Notes under the pieces: generated by a model
What the model saw: the letters and a program-made list of their open reading frames with translations, nothing else
Told to the model about the DNA's origin: nothing
The model's database searches: none
NCBI GenBank assembly: GCA_016713245.1
Contig: JADJPM010000001.1
Coordinates: forward strand, 1,798,001-1,862,000
DNA length: 64,000 nucleotides
From: Verrucomicrobiaceae bacterium
GTDB taxonomy: Bacteria > Verrucomicrobiota > Verrucomicrobiia > Verrucomicrobiales > Verrucomicrobiaceae
Direction of reading: 5' to 3'
Part shown: positions 1 to 8,303 of the stretch, one piece after another
Numbering within the stretch: position 1 is the stretch's first letter
How the letters are laid out: the number at the start of each line of letters is the position of its first letter
Made by a program: the position numbers and the translations under genes

Positions 1-222
1 AAAGTCTTCGATAGCTCCGTCGAGCGTGGTGAGCCTACCTCCTTCCCCCTCCAGGGCGTGATCCGCGGCTGGACCGAAGGCCTCCAACTCATGCCCGTCG
101 GCTCCAAGTGGCGCTTCTACATCCCTTCGGACCTCGCCTATGGCGATCAGGCTCAAGGTGATGACATCCCCCCAGGCTCCACCCTGATCTTCGACGTCGA
201 GCTCCTCGGCATCGTGAAATAA
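1..222 (+). CDS. FKBP-type peptidyl-prolyl cis-trans isomerase, C-terminal part (5' end outside window)
   Basis: The reading frame is open from base 1 to a TAA at 220-222 and encodes the last 73 residues of an FKBP-fold isomerase. Visible family signatures are VIRGWTEGLQLMPVGSKW, the Y in DLAYGDQA, and the terminal IPPGSTLIFDVELLGI, which form the last strands and the active-site wall of the FKBP domain. The enzyme catalyses cis-trans isomerisation of Xaa-Pro bonds, usually as a periplasmic or cytoplasmic folding helper. Whether it has a signal peptide or a dimerisation domain cannot be seen because the N-terminus is missing. A bidirectional terminator hairpin follows 25 bp downstream. Confidence 0.9.
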   Translation, partial: KVFDSSVERGEPTSFPLQGVIRGWTEGLQLMPVGSKWRFYIPSDLAYGDQAQGDDIPPGSTLIFDVELLGIVK

Positions 223-247
223 GCCCCGCCACCTTTTCGACCCAAAC

Positions 248-279
248 AAAAAGGGCGGCTCCTGCGAGCCGCCCTTTTT
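248..279. terminator. Bidirectional rho-independent terminator
   Basis: A perfect 13-bp inverted repeat (arms 248-260 and 267-279, 6-base loop) has a GC-rich core, AAGGGCGGCT pairing with AGCCGCCCTT, flanked by A and T runs. It therefore works on both strands. It lies between the convergent FKBP gene and the DUF1080 gene. Confidence 0.85.
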
Positions 280-289
280 CGTATTCAGT

Positions 290-1012
290 TCACTTTCCGG
301 CCTTTTTCAGATGCTCGGCAGATTCCGCCGCGCTGAGTTCCTTCACATAGATGTTCCGCCAGCGGATCTCCCCACCGTGCGTTTGCAGCATGATCGGACC
401 TTTTGCGGGCATCGGTTTCGCACGGTCCCAGAAGTTTTCCATCACCGCGCCATCCACCACGAGCTGCTCATTTAGCCACACCCAGGTCACATCCCCGATC
501 TGGCGGATGCGGAAGCTGTTCCACTCGCCAAAGCCTTTGTCCGCAAGCACCAGCGGATCGCGGCCAGGCTTGCCGGGGGTGTTGTTGAAGAGGCCGCCGG
601 AGCCGAGGTGCGGTTTGCGGTCAGGCTTTTTCGGATCAAAGACCTGCGTCTTGTCCCAGATCTGCACCTGAGGATTGCCACGAAGGTAGATGCCGCTGTC
701 CGCCTTGGGCACCGTTTTGTATTCGATCATGAGCTCGATGTCGCCGAAGTCGGCGTCGGTCGTGGCGTAGCCGCCTTCGCCGTCATTGACGAGTTCGCCG
801 TTTTCCACCCGCCAGTGCTTGGCGAATTCCTCCCGCATCTTTTGCAGCGCCGCGGTCTTTTTCTCGCCCTCCAGCTTCACCACACTGTGGGGGTTCAGCC
901 CATACCAGCCGGTGAGATCCGTGCCGTTGAAGATCGCCTTGAAGCCCTCCGGAGGGCCGGCGTGCAATACCGTGGTGAGAGCGAGAAGAGAGAGCAGCGG
1001 AGTGAGTTTCAT
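290..1012 (-). CDS. DUF1080 / 3-keto-disaccharide hydrolase-domain secreted protein
   Basis: This is a secreted protein of 240 residues. It starts with a signal peptide (MKLTPLLSLLALTTVLHA, likely cleaved before GPP) and is followed by one DUF1080 domain, recognisable from GFKAIFNGTDLTGW at the start, the ELMIEYKTVPKADSGIYLRG segment (residues about 95-115) and IRWRNIYVKEL near the end. The domain has a concanavalin-like jelly-roll fold. Some members hydrolyse 3-keto-glycosides, and the family is greatly expanded in Verrucomicrobia and Planctomycetes. The ATG at 1012 was chosen because the signal peptide begins there; an in-frame GTG at 1039 would add nine residues ahead of it. The gene is divergent from ilvD, and the actual substrate is unknown. 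Confidence 0.85.
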   Translation of the reverse strand: MKLTPLLSLLALTTVLHAGPPEGFKAIFNGTDLTGWYGLNPHSVVKLEGEKKTAALQKMREEFAKHWRVENGELVNDGEGGYATTDADFGDIELMIEYKTVPKADSGIYLRGNPQVQIWDKTQVFDPKKPDRKPHLGSGGLFNNTPGKPGRDPLVLADKGFGEWNSFRIRQIGDVTWVWLNEQLVVDGAVMENFWDRAKPMPAKGPIMLQTHGGEIRWRNIYVKELSAAESAEHLKKAGK

Positions 1013-1131
1013 GGTGGTGAAGGTCAGTTCGAGGCTCACGGCCGTCTTCTTTCAATGTGTGGCAGCATCAGTCAGCCGCGTCTTGCATCCAGGCCTCTCC
1101 GCGCCACACTGGCGGCCCTTTTCCCACCGCC

Positions 1132-2847
1132 ATGTCCAAGAAAGCTGCCTCCACTTCGTCTCTCCATCGCAAACACAGCGCCATCGTCGTCGATGGAGCG
1201 GAACGCGCCGCCAGCCGGGCGATGCTGCACGCGGTGGGCTTCAAGCGGGAGGACTTCAAGAAGTCGCAGATCGGCATCGCCAGCACCTGGAGCATGGTCA
1301 CGCCGTGCAACATGCACATCGATCGCCTCGCCAAGGAATCCGCGAAAGGCGTGGATGCCGCCGGCGGCAAGAGTGTGATCTTCAACACCATCACCATCTC
1401 CGATGGCATCTCGATGGGCACGGAGGGCATGAAATACTCACTCGTCTCGCGTGAAGTGATCGCGGACAGCATCGAAACCGTCGTCGGCTGCGAAGGCCTG
1501 GACGGCTTCGTCGCCATCGGTGGTTGCGACAAAAACATGCCGGGCTGCCTCATGGCCATGGCCCGCATGAATCGCCCCAGCGTGTTCGTCTATGGCGGCA
1601 CCATCCTGCCCGGTTGCGTGGGCGCGGAAAAGAAGGACGCGGACATCGTCACCGTCTTTGAAGCCGTCGGCAAGCACGCCAACTGCCTCATCAGCGACAA
1701 GGAACTCATCGACATCGAACAGCACTCCATCCCCGGCGAAGGCTCCTGCGGCGGCATGTACACCGCGAACACGATGGCCAGCGCCATCGAAGCCCTCGGC
1801 ATGAGTTTGCCAAACTCCGGCGCCCAGGCGGCGGTGAGCAACGAAAAGCTCATCGACTGCTTCGACGCCGGTGCGGCGGTCATGAACATGATCAAGAAGG
1901 GCATCACGCCTCGCGACATCATGACGAAGGAAGCCTTTGAAAACGCCATCACGCTCATCATCACGCTCGGTGGCAGCACGAACGCCGTTTTGCACCTCAT
2001 CGCCATGGCGCACAGCGCGGGCGTGAAGCTCGGCATCGAGGATTTCGTCCGCATCGGCAAAAAAACGCCGGTGCTCGCGGATGTGAAGCCCAGCGGCAAA
2101 TACTTCATGAACGACCTCGTCAAAATCGGCGGCACCGTTCCGCTGATCCGCATCCTGGTGAACGAAGGCCTCATGCATGGCGACTGCCTCACCGTCACCG
2201 GCAAGACGATGAAGGAGAACATGAAAAACTCCAAGATCGTGTGGCCGAAGAGTCAGACCATCGTTCGTCCGCTGAGCGACCCGATCAAGAAAGACAGCCA
2301 CCTCGTCATCTTCAAAGGCAACCTTTGCCCCGAAGGAGCGGTGGGCAAGATTTCGGGCAAAGAAGGCCTCAACTTCACTGGCAAGGCCATCGTCTTCGAA
2401 AGCGAAGAAACCGCTCTGCAGGCCATTTTGAACGACAAGGTCAAAAAAGGCCATGTCATCGTCGTGCGCATGGAAGGGCCGAAAGGCGGCCCCGGCATGC
2501 GTGAGATGCTTTCGCCCACCTCCGCCATCATGGGCAAAGGTTTGGGCAAAGACGTGGCCTTCATCACCGACGGACGCTTCAGCGGCGGCAGCCACGGCTT
2601 CGTCGTCGGCCACGTCACGCCCGAAGCCTTCGTCGGCGGCCCGATTGCCGTCATCAAGAATGGCGACCCGATCACCATCGACGCGGAAACACGTCAAATC
2701 ACCCTCGGCATCCCCGCCAAGGAGCTCAAGGCACGCCTCGCCAAGTGGAAGCAGCCTAAACCCCGCTACACCCGCGGTGTGCTGGCGAAGTATGCCAAGC
2801 TCACCAGCGACGCCAGCCACGGTGCCGTGACGGATTTGGGGCTGTAA
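1132..2847 (+). CDS. ilvD: Dihydroxy-acid dehydratase
   Basis: IlvD dehydrates 2,3-dihydroxy-isovalerate and 2,3-dihydroxy-3-methylvalerate to the 2-keto acids in valine, leucine and isoleucine synthesis. The 571-residue length is normal for the family. The iron-sulfur cysteines are visible at residues 132 and 139 (GGCDKNMPGC) and 206 (GEGSCGGMYTANTM). The C-terminal half carries the signature ITDGRFSGGSHGFVVGH. The ATG at 1132 (MSKKAAS) was preferred because the frame extends upstream to 1057 with sequence unlike the family. No other branched-chain gene is adjacent, so it appears to be a single-gene unit divergent from the DUF1080 gene. Confidence 0.96.
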   Translation: MSKKAASTSSLHRKHSAIVVDGAERAASRAMLHAVGFKREDFKKSQIGIASTWSMVTPCNMHIDRLAKESAKGVDAAGGKSVIFNTITISDGISMGTEGMKYSLVSREVIADSIETVVGCEGLDGFVAIGGCDKNMPGCLMAMARMNRPSVFVYGGTILPGCVGAEKKDADIVTVFEAVGKHANCLISDKELIDIEQHSIPGEGSCGGMYTANTMASAIEALGMSLPNSGAQAAVSNEKLIDCFDAGAAVMNMIKKGITPRDIMTKEAFENAITLIITLGGSTNAVLHLIAMAHSAGVKLGIEDFVRIGKKTPVLADVKPSGKYFMNDLVKIGGTVPLIRILVNEGLMHGDCLTVTGKTMKENMKNSKIVWPKSQTIVRPLSDPIKKDSHLVIFKGNLCPEGAVGKISGKEGLNFTGKAIVFESEETALQAILNDKVKKGHVIVVRMEGPKGGPGMREMLSPTSAIMGKGLGKDVAFITDGRFSGGSHGFVVGHVTPEAFVGGPIAVIKNGDPITIDAETRQITLGIPAKELKARLAKWKQPKPRYTRGVLAKYAKLTSDASHGAVTDLGL

Positions 2848-2923
2848 AACCTTCGGGGAGGGCTTTCGCGACCTCACGAAGCCATCTCCTGGGTGACAAG
2901 CCGGTCACGAGTCGAAAAACCGC

Positions 2924-2951
2924 TTGCCGCCGGGGTGGTCGCCGCTACCAT
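2924..2951 (+). promoter_or_regulatory. Possible sigma-70-type promoter for rpsB-tsf
   Basis: In the 239-bp gap before rpsB, a TTGCCG hexamer (2924-2929) lies 16 bp from TACCAT (2946-2951). This would give a leader of about 130 nt, room enough for autoregulation by S2, but no leader structure was identified. It is a pattern match only. Confidence 0.3.
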
Positions 2952-3086
2952 CGCGGCCCCTTTCGCCCGGCCATGTTGGTCGGGACAAAGGTCACCCATC
3001 GCCCGATCTACCGAATCAGCTCCTCGTGAGCCAGAGCGCCGCCTTCACTGGCCGCGTGCGGAAGAAAAGGCACCGTAGATACCCAC

Positions 3087-3779
3087 ATGTCATCCCCCGT
3101 ACTCGTCGAACTCGTCGAAGCTGGCGTCCATTTCGGACATCAGACCAAGCGCTGGAACCCTAAGATGAAGAAATTCATCATGGGCACCAAAAACAACATC
3201 CACATCCTCAACATCGAGGAGACCGTCAATCAGATCGACAAAGCCGCCGATTTCCTCAGCGAACTCGCCCGCAAGTCCAAGAAGATCCTCTTCGTCGGTT
3301 GCAAACGTCAGGCCCAGGAAGCCGTCAAGCAGGCGGCAGAAGCTTGCCACCAGTTCTATGTGAACCATCGCTGGCTCGGCGGCACGCTCACCAACAATGA
3401 GACCCTCCGCAAGTCCATCGCCCGCCTGAACTACCTCGAAGACATCGAGAAGAAGCCTGAGTTCAAGCAGATGTCCAAGAAGGAGCTCGCCTCCCTCAAC
3501 CGCGAGCGCATCAAGCTCGAGCGCAACCTCCGCGGCATCCGCCACATGGACAAGCTCCCTGACGCCGTCGTCATCGTCGATGCCGCCCGCGAGCACATCG
3601 CCGTCGCCGAAGCCCGCCGCCTCAAGATCCCGATCGTGGCCCTCGTGGACACGAACGCCGATCCCTCCGTCATCAATTACCCCATCGCCGCCAACGACGA
3701 CGCCATCCGCTCCATCCGCATCATCCTGCAGAAGCTGATCGACCCCGTCATCGTCGCCACGGCCGAGATGAAGAAATAA
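3087..3779 (+). CDS. rpsB: 30S ribosomal protein S2
   Basis: S2 is a late-assembling small-subunit protein that bridges the head and body of the 30S particle and anchors S1. The 230-residue product starts MSSPVLVELVEAGVHFGHQT and has the other family hallmarks: RWNPKMKKFIMGTKNNIHI, VNHRWLGGTLTNNETLRKSI and IPIVALVDTNADPSVINYPI. There is no C-terminal extension. It is followed by tsf after 30 bp, the usual bacterial rpsB-tsf operon. No clear Shine-Dalgarno sequence precedes the ATG, in keeping with many genes in this window. Confidence 0.97.
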   Translation: MSSPVLVELVEAGVHFGHQTKRWNPKMKKFIMGTKNNIHILNIEETVNQIDKAADFLSELARKSKKILFVGCKRQAQEAVKQAAEACHQFYVNHRWLGGTLTNNETLRKSIARLNYLEDIEKKPEFKQMSKKELASLNRERIKLERNLRGIRHMDKLPDAVVIVDAAREHIAVAEARRLKIPIVALVDTNADPSVINYPIAANDDAIRSIRIILQKLIDPVIVATAEMKK

Positions 3780-3809
3780 GAAACCCTCGTCCCCAACCCC
3801 AGACCGATC

Positions 3810-4409
3810 ATGGCCGAAGAAATCTCCGCGAAAATCGTCATGGCCCTGCGTGAAAAGACCAACGCAGGCATGATGGATTGCAAAAAAGCCCTCAAGGAAG
3901 CCGAAGGCGACCTCGAAAAGGCCGAAACCATCCTCCGCAAGAAGGGCATCACCAAGGCTGAAACCAAAGGTGACCGCCAGACCAAGGAAGGCATCATCTC
4001 CTCCTACATCCACATGGCAGGCCGCATCGGCGTGCTCATCGAAGTGAACTGCGAAACCGACTTCGTTGCCCGCAACGAAATCTTCCAGGCCTTCGTGAAG
4101 GACATCTCCCTCCACATCGCCGCCTCCAATCCGAAGTTCATCGGTCGTGAGGAGATCCCCGCCGATCTCATCACCAAGGAGCGTGAAATCGCCGCCGAGC
4201 AGGTCAAGGGCAAGCCCGAGGCCATCGTCGAGAAGATCGTGCAGGGCAAGATCGACAAGATCTTCGCCGAGCAGTGCCTCCTTGAGCAGGCCTTCATCAA
4301 GAACCCCGACATCACCATCGGCGACTTCGTGAAGAGCAAGATCGCCGAACTCGGCGAAAACCTCGTCGTGCGTCGCTTCGTGCGTTACGCCGTCGGTGAG
4401 GACATCTAA
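3810..4409 (+). CDS. tsf: Translation elongation factor Ts
   Basis: EF-Ts is the nucleotide exchange factor that releases GDP from EF-Tu. The 199-residue protein has the N-terminal UBA-like helix bundle (KIVMALREKTNAGMMDCKKA) and the conserved contact motif ETDFVARNEIFQ around residues 71-82. It is about 80 residues shorter than the E. coli protein, matching the compact single-core form known from several bacterial phyla, so it is not truncated. It is cotranscribed with rpsB and followed by a strong terminator. Confidence 0.96.
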   Translation: MAEEISAKIVMALREKTNAGMMDCKKALKEAEGDLEKAETILRKKGITKAETKGDRQTKEGIISSYIHMAGRIGVLIEVNCETDFVARNEIFQAFVKDISLHIAASNPKFIGREEIPADLITKEREIAAEQVKGKPEAIVEKIVQGKIDKIFAEQCLLEQAFIKNPDITIGDFVKSKIAELGENLVVRRFVRYAVGEDI

Positions 4410-4439
4410 GAGCTGCTCACAGCCTCAAAATCACACGAG

Positions 4440-4470
4440 AAGGGCGGATCATCACGATCCGCCCTTTTTT
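4440..4470 (+). terminator. Rho-independent terminator of rpsB-tsf
   Basis: An 11-bp perfect stem (AAGGGCGGATC at 4440-4450 pairing with 4456-4466) with a 5-base loop is followed by a T run to 4470. It lies 31 bp after the tsf stop and ahead of dgt, so dgt has its own start of transcription. Confidence 0.85.
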
Positions 4471-4512
4471 CATGTTTCCGCCGCGTCGAAACCTGCGCTA
4501 GCCTCATCCGAA

Positions 4513-5787
4513 ATGCCCGCCAACCGCTTCTACAGCCCCTTCGACACCGCCACGCTCCACGAGCGCAAAGTCTTCGACGGCGAGTATCGCAGCGCCTTCC
4601 AGATCGACCGCGACCGAATCATCCACAGCAGCGCCTTCCGCCGTCTGCAGAGCAAGACGCAGGTCTTCCTCTCCGGCGAATACGACTTCTACCGCACCCG
4701 GCTCACCCACAGCATCGAGGTCGCCCAAATCGGCCGCAGCATCTGCGGCTGGCTCCGCCAGCAGGGCGGCGTGCTCGATGACGAGTGCTTCATCGACCCC
4801 GATCTCGTCGAAAGCGCCTGCCTCAGCCACGATCTCGGCCATCCGCCCTTCGGCCACGCCGGCGAGCGCACGCTGCACCGCCTCATGGAGCCCTACGGCG
4901 GCTTTGAAGGCAATGCGCAGACCCTCCGCATCCTCACGCAGACCCTTTTCAGCGAAGGCCGCGCCGGCATGAATCCCACGCGAGCCTTGCTCGATGGTGT
5001 GCTCAAATACAAAACCCTCTTCACCGAGCGCCCCGCTGGCAAAACCAACCACTACATTTACGACGACCAGGAAACGTGGCTCGACTTCGCCATGGGCCAC
5101 CAGGCCTTCCCCGTCGAGCTCACGCCCGGCAAGCCCCGCAACGGCTTCAAGAGCATCGAATGCCAGATCATGGACTGGGCGGACGACACCGCCTACTCGC
5201 TCAACGACCTCGCCGATGGCATCCGAGCCGGATTCATCAACGTGACCAACCTCGAACGCTGGGCCGAAAAACAGTCGCTCGATGCCTCACAGGCCGAGTG
5301 GGTCGCCTTCTTGTGCAAAGCCATCCGCGAAGACCGCGTCGAAGGCCGCCTCAACCGCCTCATCGGCGACTGCATCCGCGCCACCAAGCTCGTCCCCACC
5401 GCCAACTTCCTCAGCGCCAGCACCCGCCGCCATCAGTTCGAGCTGCAAATCGACCCCGCGCTGCGTGCCCGCGCCGATCTGCACAAAAAAATCTCCCTCG
5501 AACTCGTCTTCCGCAGCCCGCAACTCCAACAGCTCGATCACAAGGCCGATTACATCCTCCAGCAGCTCTTCGGCGTGCTGCGCGATCGCTACATCGAGCC
5601 CGCCCAGCCCAAAGGCCTCCGCCTGATGCCCGAATCCCTCGAAACCGAGATCGCCACCGCCCCCGACGCCAAGGTCCGCGCCCGCCTCGTCTGCGACTGG
5701 ATCGCCAACATGACCGACCGCTTCGCCTTCCGCACCTACCGCCGACTGTTTGATGCCGAGTTCGGCTCGATCACGGATTTTGTGTGA
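4513..5787 (+). CDS. dgt: Deoxyguanosinetriphosphate triphosphohydrolase (dGTPase family)
   Basis: This HD-domain phosphohydrolase of 424 residues belongs to the family that cleaves dNTPs, classically dGTP, to deoxynucleoside and triphosphate. It shows the family start (FRRLQSKTQVFLSGEYDFYRTRLTHSIEVAQ) and the HD metal ligands: His66, His106-Asp107 in CLSHDLGHPPFGHAGE, and the distal Asp near residue 220 in QIMDWADDTAYSLND. The ATG at 4513 was chosen because the open frame further upstream runs through the tsf terminator. The last codons (RRLFDAEFGSITDFV) are repeated in diverged form 1.8 kb downstream, which suggests that the 3' end of dgt is an insertion site. Confidence 0.93.
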   Translation: MPANRFYSPFDTATLHERKVFDGEYRSAFQIDRDRIIHSSAFRRLQSKTQVFLSGEYDFYRTRLTHSIEVAQIGRSICGWLRQQGGVLDDECFIDPDLVESACLSHDLGHPPFGHAGERTLHRLMEPYGGFEGNAQTLRILTQTLFSEGRAGMNPTRALLDGVLKYKTLFTERPAGKTNHYIYDDQETWLDFAMGHQAFPVELTPGKPRNGFKSIECQIMDWADDTAYSLNDLADGIRAGFINVTNLERWAEKQSLDASQAEWVAFLCKAIREDRVEGRLNRLIGDCIRATKLVPTANFLSASTRRHQFELQIDPALRARADLHKKISLELVFRSPQLQQLDHKADYILQQLFGVLRDRYIEPAQPKGLRLMPESLETEIATAPDAKVRARLVCDWIANMTDRFAFRTYRRLFDAEFGSITDFV

Positions 5788-5810
5788 CCGCGTTTACCGT
5801 TTGAGGTAAT
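5722..5810 (+). repeat. Repeat copy A: dgt 3' terminus plus palindrome
   Basis: The last 22 or so codons of dgt and the bases after its stop are the first of three related sequences. The coding part ends GSITDFV-stop. It is followed by a short inverted repeat, TTACC (5794-5798) and GGTAA (5805-5809). Copy B repeats the same organisation, and copy C a shorter part of it. Confidence 0.6.
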
Positions 5811-6022
5811 GCGTCGAATACTCAGACTGCATATTAGTGACCAATTAATCGAAGGCATGAGCGATTCAACTTTTTCAGCAGTTTGTATTTTCTCATCATC
5901 GTACCACTGGAGACAAGGCCGCACTTCGTTCGCCTCGATCATTCATTTCTAACCAAGAGCAGGTGATTGATGGCTTTTGCTTTCACAACATCAATATCGT
6001 TAAAGCCCACGAGTTAGCAAAT

Positions 6023-7486
6023 ATGAGCACGTTACTCTCCCGCCTCGTTCGATTCATTGGCTCGAAACTCCTTACGTTCATCGTCATCCTCGCTATTTTG
6101 TTAATCGCGACTTGGGTGCAGAGTGAATGGGCGGAGTTATCTAGATTACTCGACGAAACAAAAGGCATCGAAAAACAGATTGCCGAAAGGCAGTCAACCT
6201 TGAACGAGCTGCGTCACAAAGCCCAGGAACTGGACGAAGCTACTCGGAACACTGTACAGAAAATAAAGGACCTTGATGAAGTTGCTCGATTGGCGCAGCA
6301 AGAATATTCACAAGCTCGTCGCAGATGGGAGAAACGACAAGAAGGTGTAGCTTGGTTATTGCCGGAATGGCTAGACGGAGATGACTGGGCCGCAGAGAGA
6401 GCAGCGGCTATTAGATCAAGTGCGGCCTGGGAAGCGGCTCAACTAGCGAATAAAGCCGCTGAAGCGGCGAGAAATGCGCAGGCGGACTCACCATGGGCGA
6501 TAAATCAGGCGAAGATTGATGCTGAGCAGGCACAGCTAACTCGCCTAGAGGATCAAAAGGCTCAAGTTGAGTCGAGGACTTCCGTAACACCCGTGCAGCG
6601 GCTAGTTCTTGCTGTGCGTGAAGTGGCACCCTCGGCTCTCTGGATCCTTGGAGGTATAATTGTTTTGCCGGTTGCAGTTAAGGCAATGTTTTTCTTCTTT
6701 ATCGCTCCACTAGCCGATAAAGTGCCCGCCATCACAATTGAGCCAAGCGAAGGGGAACTTGCGGAACCGCAAATTCACTCATCGGGCGTTTCTTTGAATG
6801 TTCAGATCAGTGACATGGAGGAGTTGCTGGTCCACCCTGACTACCTCCAAAGCACCGCCAAGTCGGCTCAGAAGCGGACGAAGCTCTTTCTGAATCACCG
6901 ACTGCCGCTCAGCAGTTTGGTATCTGGAATGTGCCTGCTAACCCGGGTCAGCGCAAAAGATGGAGCGTGCGAGACTGTCAGAATATCTCCAACACATGAT
7001 CCACTCGGCGAACTGGCGGTGATTGAAGTGCCGACAGGTGCAAGAATGGTGCTATACCCGCGCTGCATTGCAGCGGTGATCAAACCGAAAGATCAAGAGA
7101 TCTCGATTCAAAGCCGGTGGCGTCTGAAAAGTCTTCATAGCTGGCTGACTCTACAGTTCCGCTATCTAGTTTTCCGCGGGCCGTGCAAAGTCGTTTTGAA
7201 AGGATGTCGGGGGGTATGTATCGAAAAACCTGCACCAGGGGAATCCAGGCTTATCAGCCAGTCTGCAACCATCGGATTCAGCGCAAACCTTCAATATTCC
7301 AACACGCGATCCGAGGTGTTTCTCAACTATCTGCGTGGCAAGGATGAGTTGTTCAATGATCTCTTTGCTGGTGATGCTGGCATCTTCATTTATGAAGAGA
7401 TGCCGGATGCGCGTAGGAAAACCGGCTTTACCGGGCGAGGCATCGAAGGAGTCATGGATGCGATGCTCAAGGCGTTTGGAGTTTAG
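6023..7486 (+). CDS. Uncharacterised coiled-coil membrane protein
   Basis: I do not recognise a named family with confidence. The 487-residue product has a membrane segment at residues about 16-33 (LLTFIVILAILLIATWV), an Ala/Glu/Gln-rich coiled coil from about 35 to 195, a second membrane segment around 204-230 (ALWILGGIIVLPVAVKAMFF), and a C-terminal soluble, probably beta-rich domain of about 250 residues. The stretch LVFRGPCKVVLKGCRGVCIE is weakly reminiscent of AIM24-like beta domains, which I would not rely on. The coiled coil would sit on one side of the membrane between the two segments. The ATG at 6023 fits the hydrophobic N-terminus; an in-frame GTG at 5963 would add 20 residues. The gene is AT-richer than dgt and lies between dgt-end repeats A and B, suggesting horizontal arrival. 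Confidence 0.7.
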   Translation: MSTLLSRLVRFIGSKLLTFIVILAILLIATWVQSEWAELSRLLDETKGIEKQIAERQSTLNELRHKAQELDEATRNTVQKIKDLDEVARLAQQEYSQARRRWEKRQEGVAWLLPEWLDGDDWAAERAAAIRSSAAWEAAQLANKAAEAARNAQADSPWAINQAKIDAEQAQLTRLEDQKAQVESRTSVTPVQRLVLAVREVAPSALWILGGIIVLPVAVKAMFFFFIAPLADKVPAITIEPSEGELAEPQIHSSGVSLNVQISDMEELLVHPDYLQSTAKSAQKRTKLFLNHRLPLSSLVSGMCLLTRVSAKDGACETVRISPTHDPLGELAVIEVPTGARMVLYPRCIAAVIKPKDQEISIQSRWRLKSLHSWLTLQFRYLVFRGPCKVVLKGCRGVCIEKPAPGESRLISQSATIGFSANLQYSNTRSEVFLNYLRGKDELFNDLFAGDAGIFIYEEMPDARRKTGFTGRGIEGVMDAMLKAFGV

Positions 7487-7506
7487 CGGTCGAGGAAGAA
7501 GTATTC

Positions 7507-7600
7507 ACCGCTTCGCCTACGGGAGCTTCCGTCGCCTCTTCGACTCCGAGTTAGGTTCGATCACGGGCTTTGTTTAAAAAGCCCGCGAGGTAGTTACCTC
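7507..7600 (+). repeat. Repeat copy B: diverged dgt 3' end plus palindrome
   Basis: This non-genic stretch reads as the last 23 codons of a dgt gene (RRLFDSELGSITGFV-stop), 15 of 23 residues identical to the real dgt end and with many synonymous changes, so it derives from another organism's dgt rather than a recent duplication. After the TAA comes AAAAGCCCGCGAGGTAG and a perfect palindrome, GAGGTA-GT-TACCTC (7587-7600). It has no start of its own and no rest of the gene. Confidence 0.7.
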
Positions 7601-7685
7601 ACTTTGAAATGCCTTTCATGCCAGGCTGTAACTGTTCCGAAAAGAGCAATTGGAACGTAAGCAAGTTCCTCCTCTAAAGGATGCT

Positions 7686-8255
7686 TTAGCTTTCAAGCAT
7701 CTCGTCGATGAATCTCCGGATTCCTTTTGGTTTTTGTGCTTGGAGGGCAATTTCTGAAATTTGCCTCGGAAGCAGTTCAAGCTGTTCAAAGAGTTCAAGA
7801 GCGGCATCAATTCCACGCAGAACCATCAAAAACTCTTCCAAACAAATGGTCCCAACCTTTCGGCCACATCTTATCTCATTGTGATCGAGAGAGAGTATTC
7901 CTGGAATGTTCCAAGCACTCTTCTTTGAACCAGTACTTCTAGCTACTTCGAAGGCAGAACCTTTAAGCGATGAGGTGCTTGGAACGAGAATAGCCAAATT
8001 GCGTTTATCATTCGGAACGGCAATGACGAGATAGGCTCTTATTTTTTTCTTGTACCCCAAATCAATCTCCCACACATCTCTTATGCAAATTGGATCGTTT
8101 TTCGTGGTGCTATAGTCGGTGTCAGCTTGGTCCTCAATATCTGCGAGTCTACGCCCAACGATCTGGCGGATAAGCTCCAATTCTTCCTTGTCATCTTCGG
8201 TGACTTCGCAGCTTTCCAAACACTGAGCTATATCTTTCAGAGTAGGGTATTTCAT
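7686..8255 (-). CDS. PemK/MazF-family toxin-like protein with N-terminal extension
   Basis: The 189-residue product has a C-terminal PemK/MazF-like fold (residues about 57-165). Signatures are DVWEIDLGYKKKIRAYLVIAVP, the beta strand NLAILVPSTSSLKGSAFEV, and the late IRCGRKVGTICLEEFLMVLRGI; MazF toxins are ribosome-independent mRNA endonucleases. Residues 1-55 form an added acidic helical segment (MKYPTLKDIAQCLESCEVTE) that is not part of MazF and could act as a built-in antitoxin or a partner-binding region. No separate antitoxin gene is seen beside it. The ATG at 8255 was preferred over an upstream TTG at 8312. It sits alone between repeats B and C of the dgt-end island. Family assignment is from motif shape only; nuclease activity is not established. 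Confidence 0.65.
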   Translation of the reverse strand: MKYPTLKDIAQCLESCEVTEDDKEELELIRQIVGRRLADIEDQADTDYSTTKNDPICIRDVWEIDLGYKKKIRAYLVIAVPNDKRNLAILVPSTSSLKGSAFEVARSTGSKKSAWNIPGILSLDHNEIRCGRKVGTICLEEFLMVLRGIDAALELFEQLELLPRQISEIALQAQKPKGIRRFIDEMLES

Positions 8256-8303
8256 TTCAATATGGTGGCTAGGGACATTGAGAATTTCAAGCGGCAACAA
8301 GGC

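Noticed and set aside
1438..2877. A long minus-strand frame opposite ilvD
   Set aside because: ilvD on the plus strand is unmistakable; the antisense product is His/Asp/Ala-rich without family features. Similar shadows oppose rpsB-tsf (3090-4115) and the surface-protein genes (27466-29118, 29929-31425, 40043-41827).
5736..5942. A 68-codon minus-strand frame after dgt
   Set aside because: It overlaps the dgt 3' end in antisense, has no convincing start context and no family features.
7335..7577. A plus-strand frame ending in a dgt-like terminus (GSITGFV) as a gene
   Set aside because: Only the last 23 codons look like protein; the rest is an out-of-frame reading of the membrane-protein gene. 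Treated as repeat copy B.
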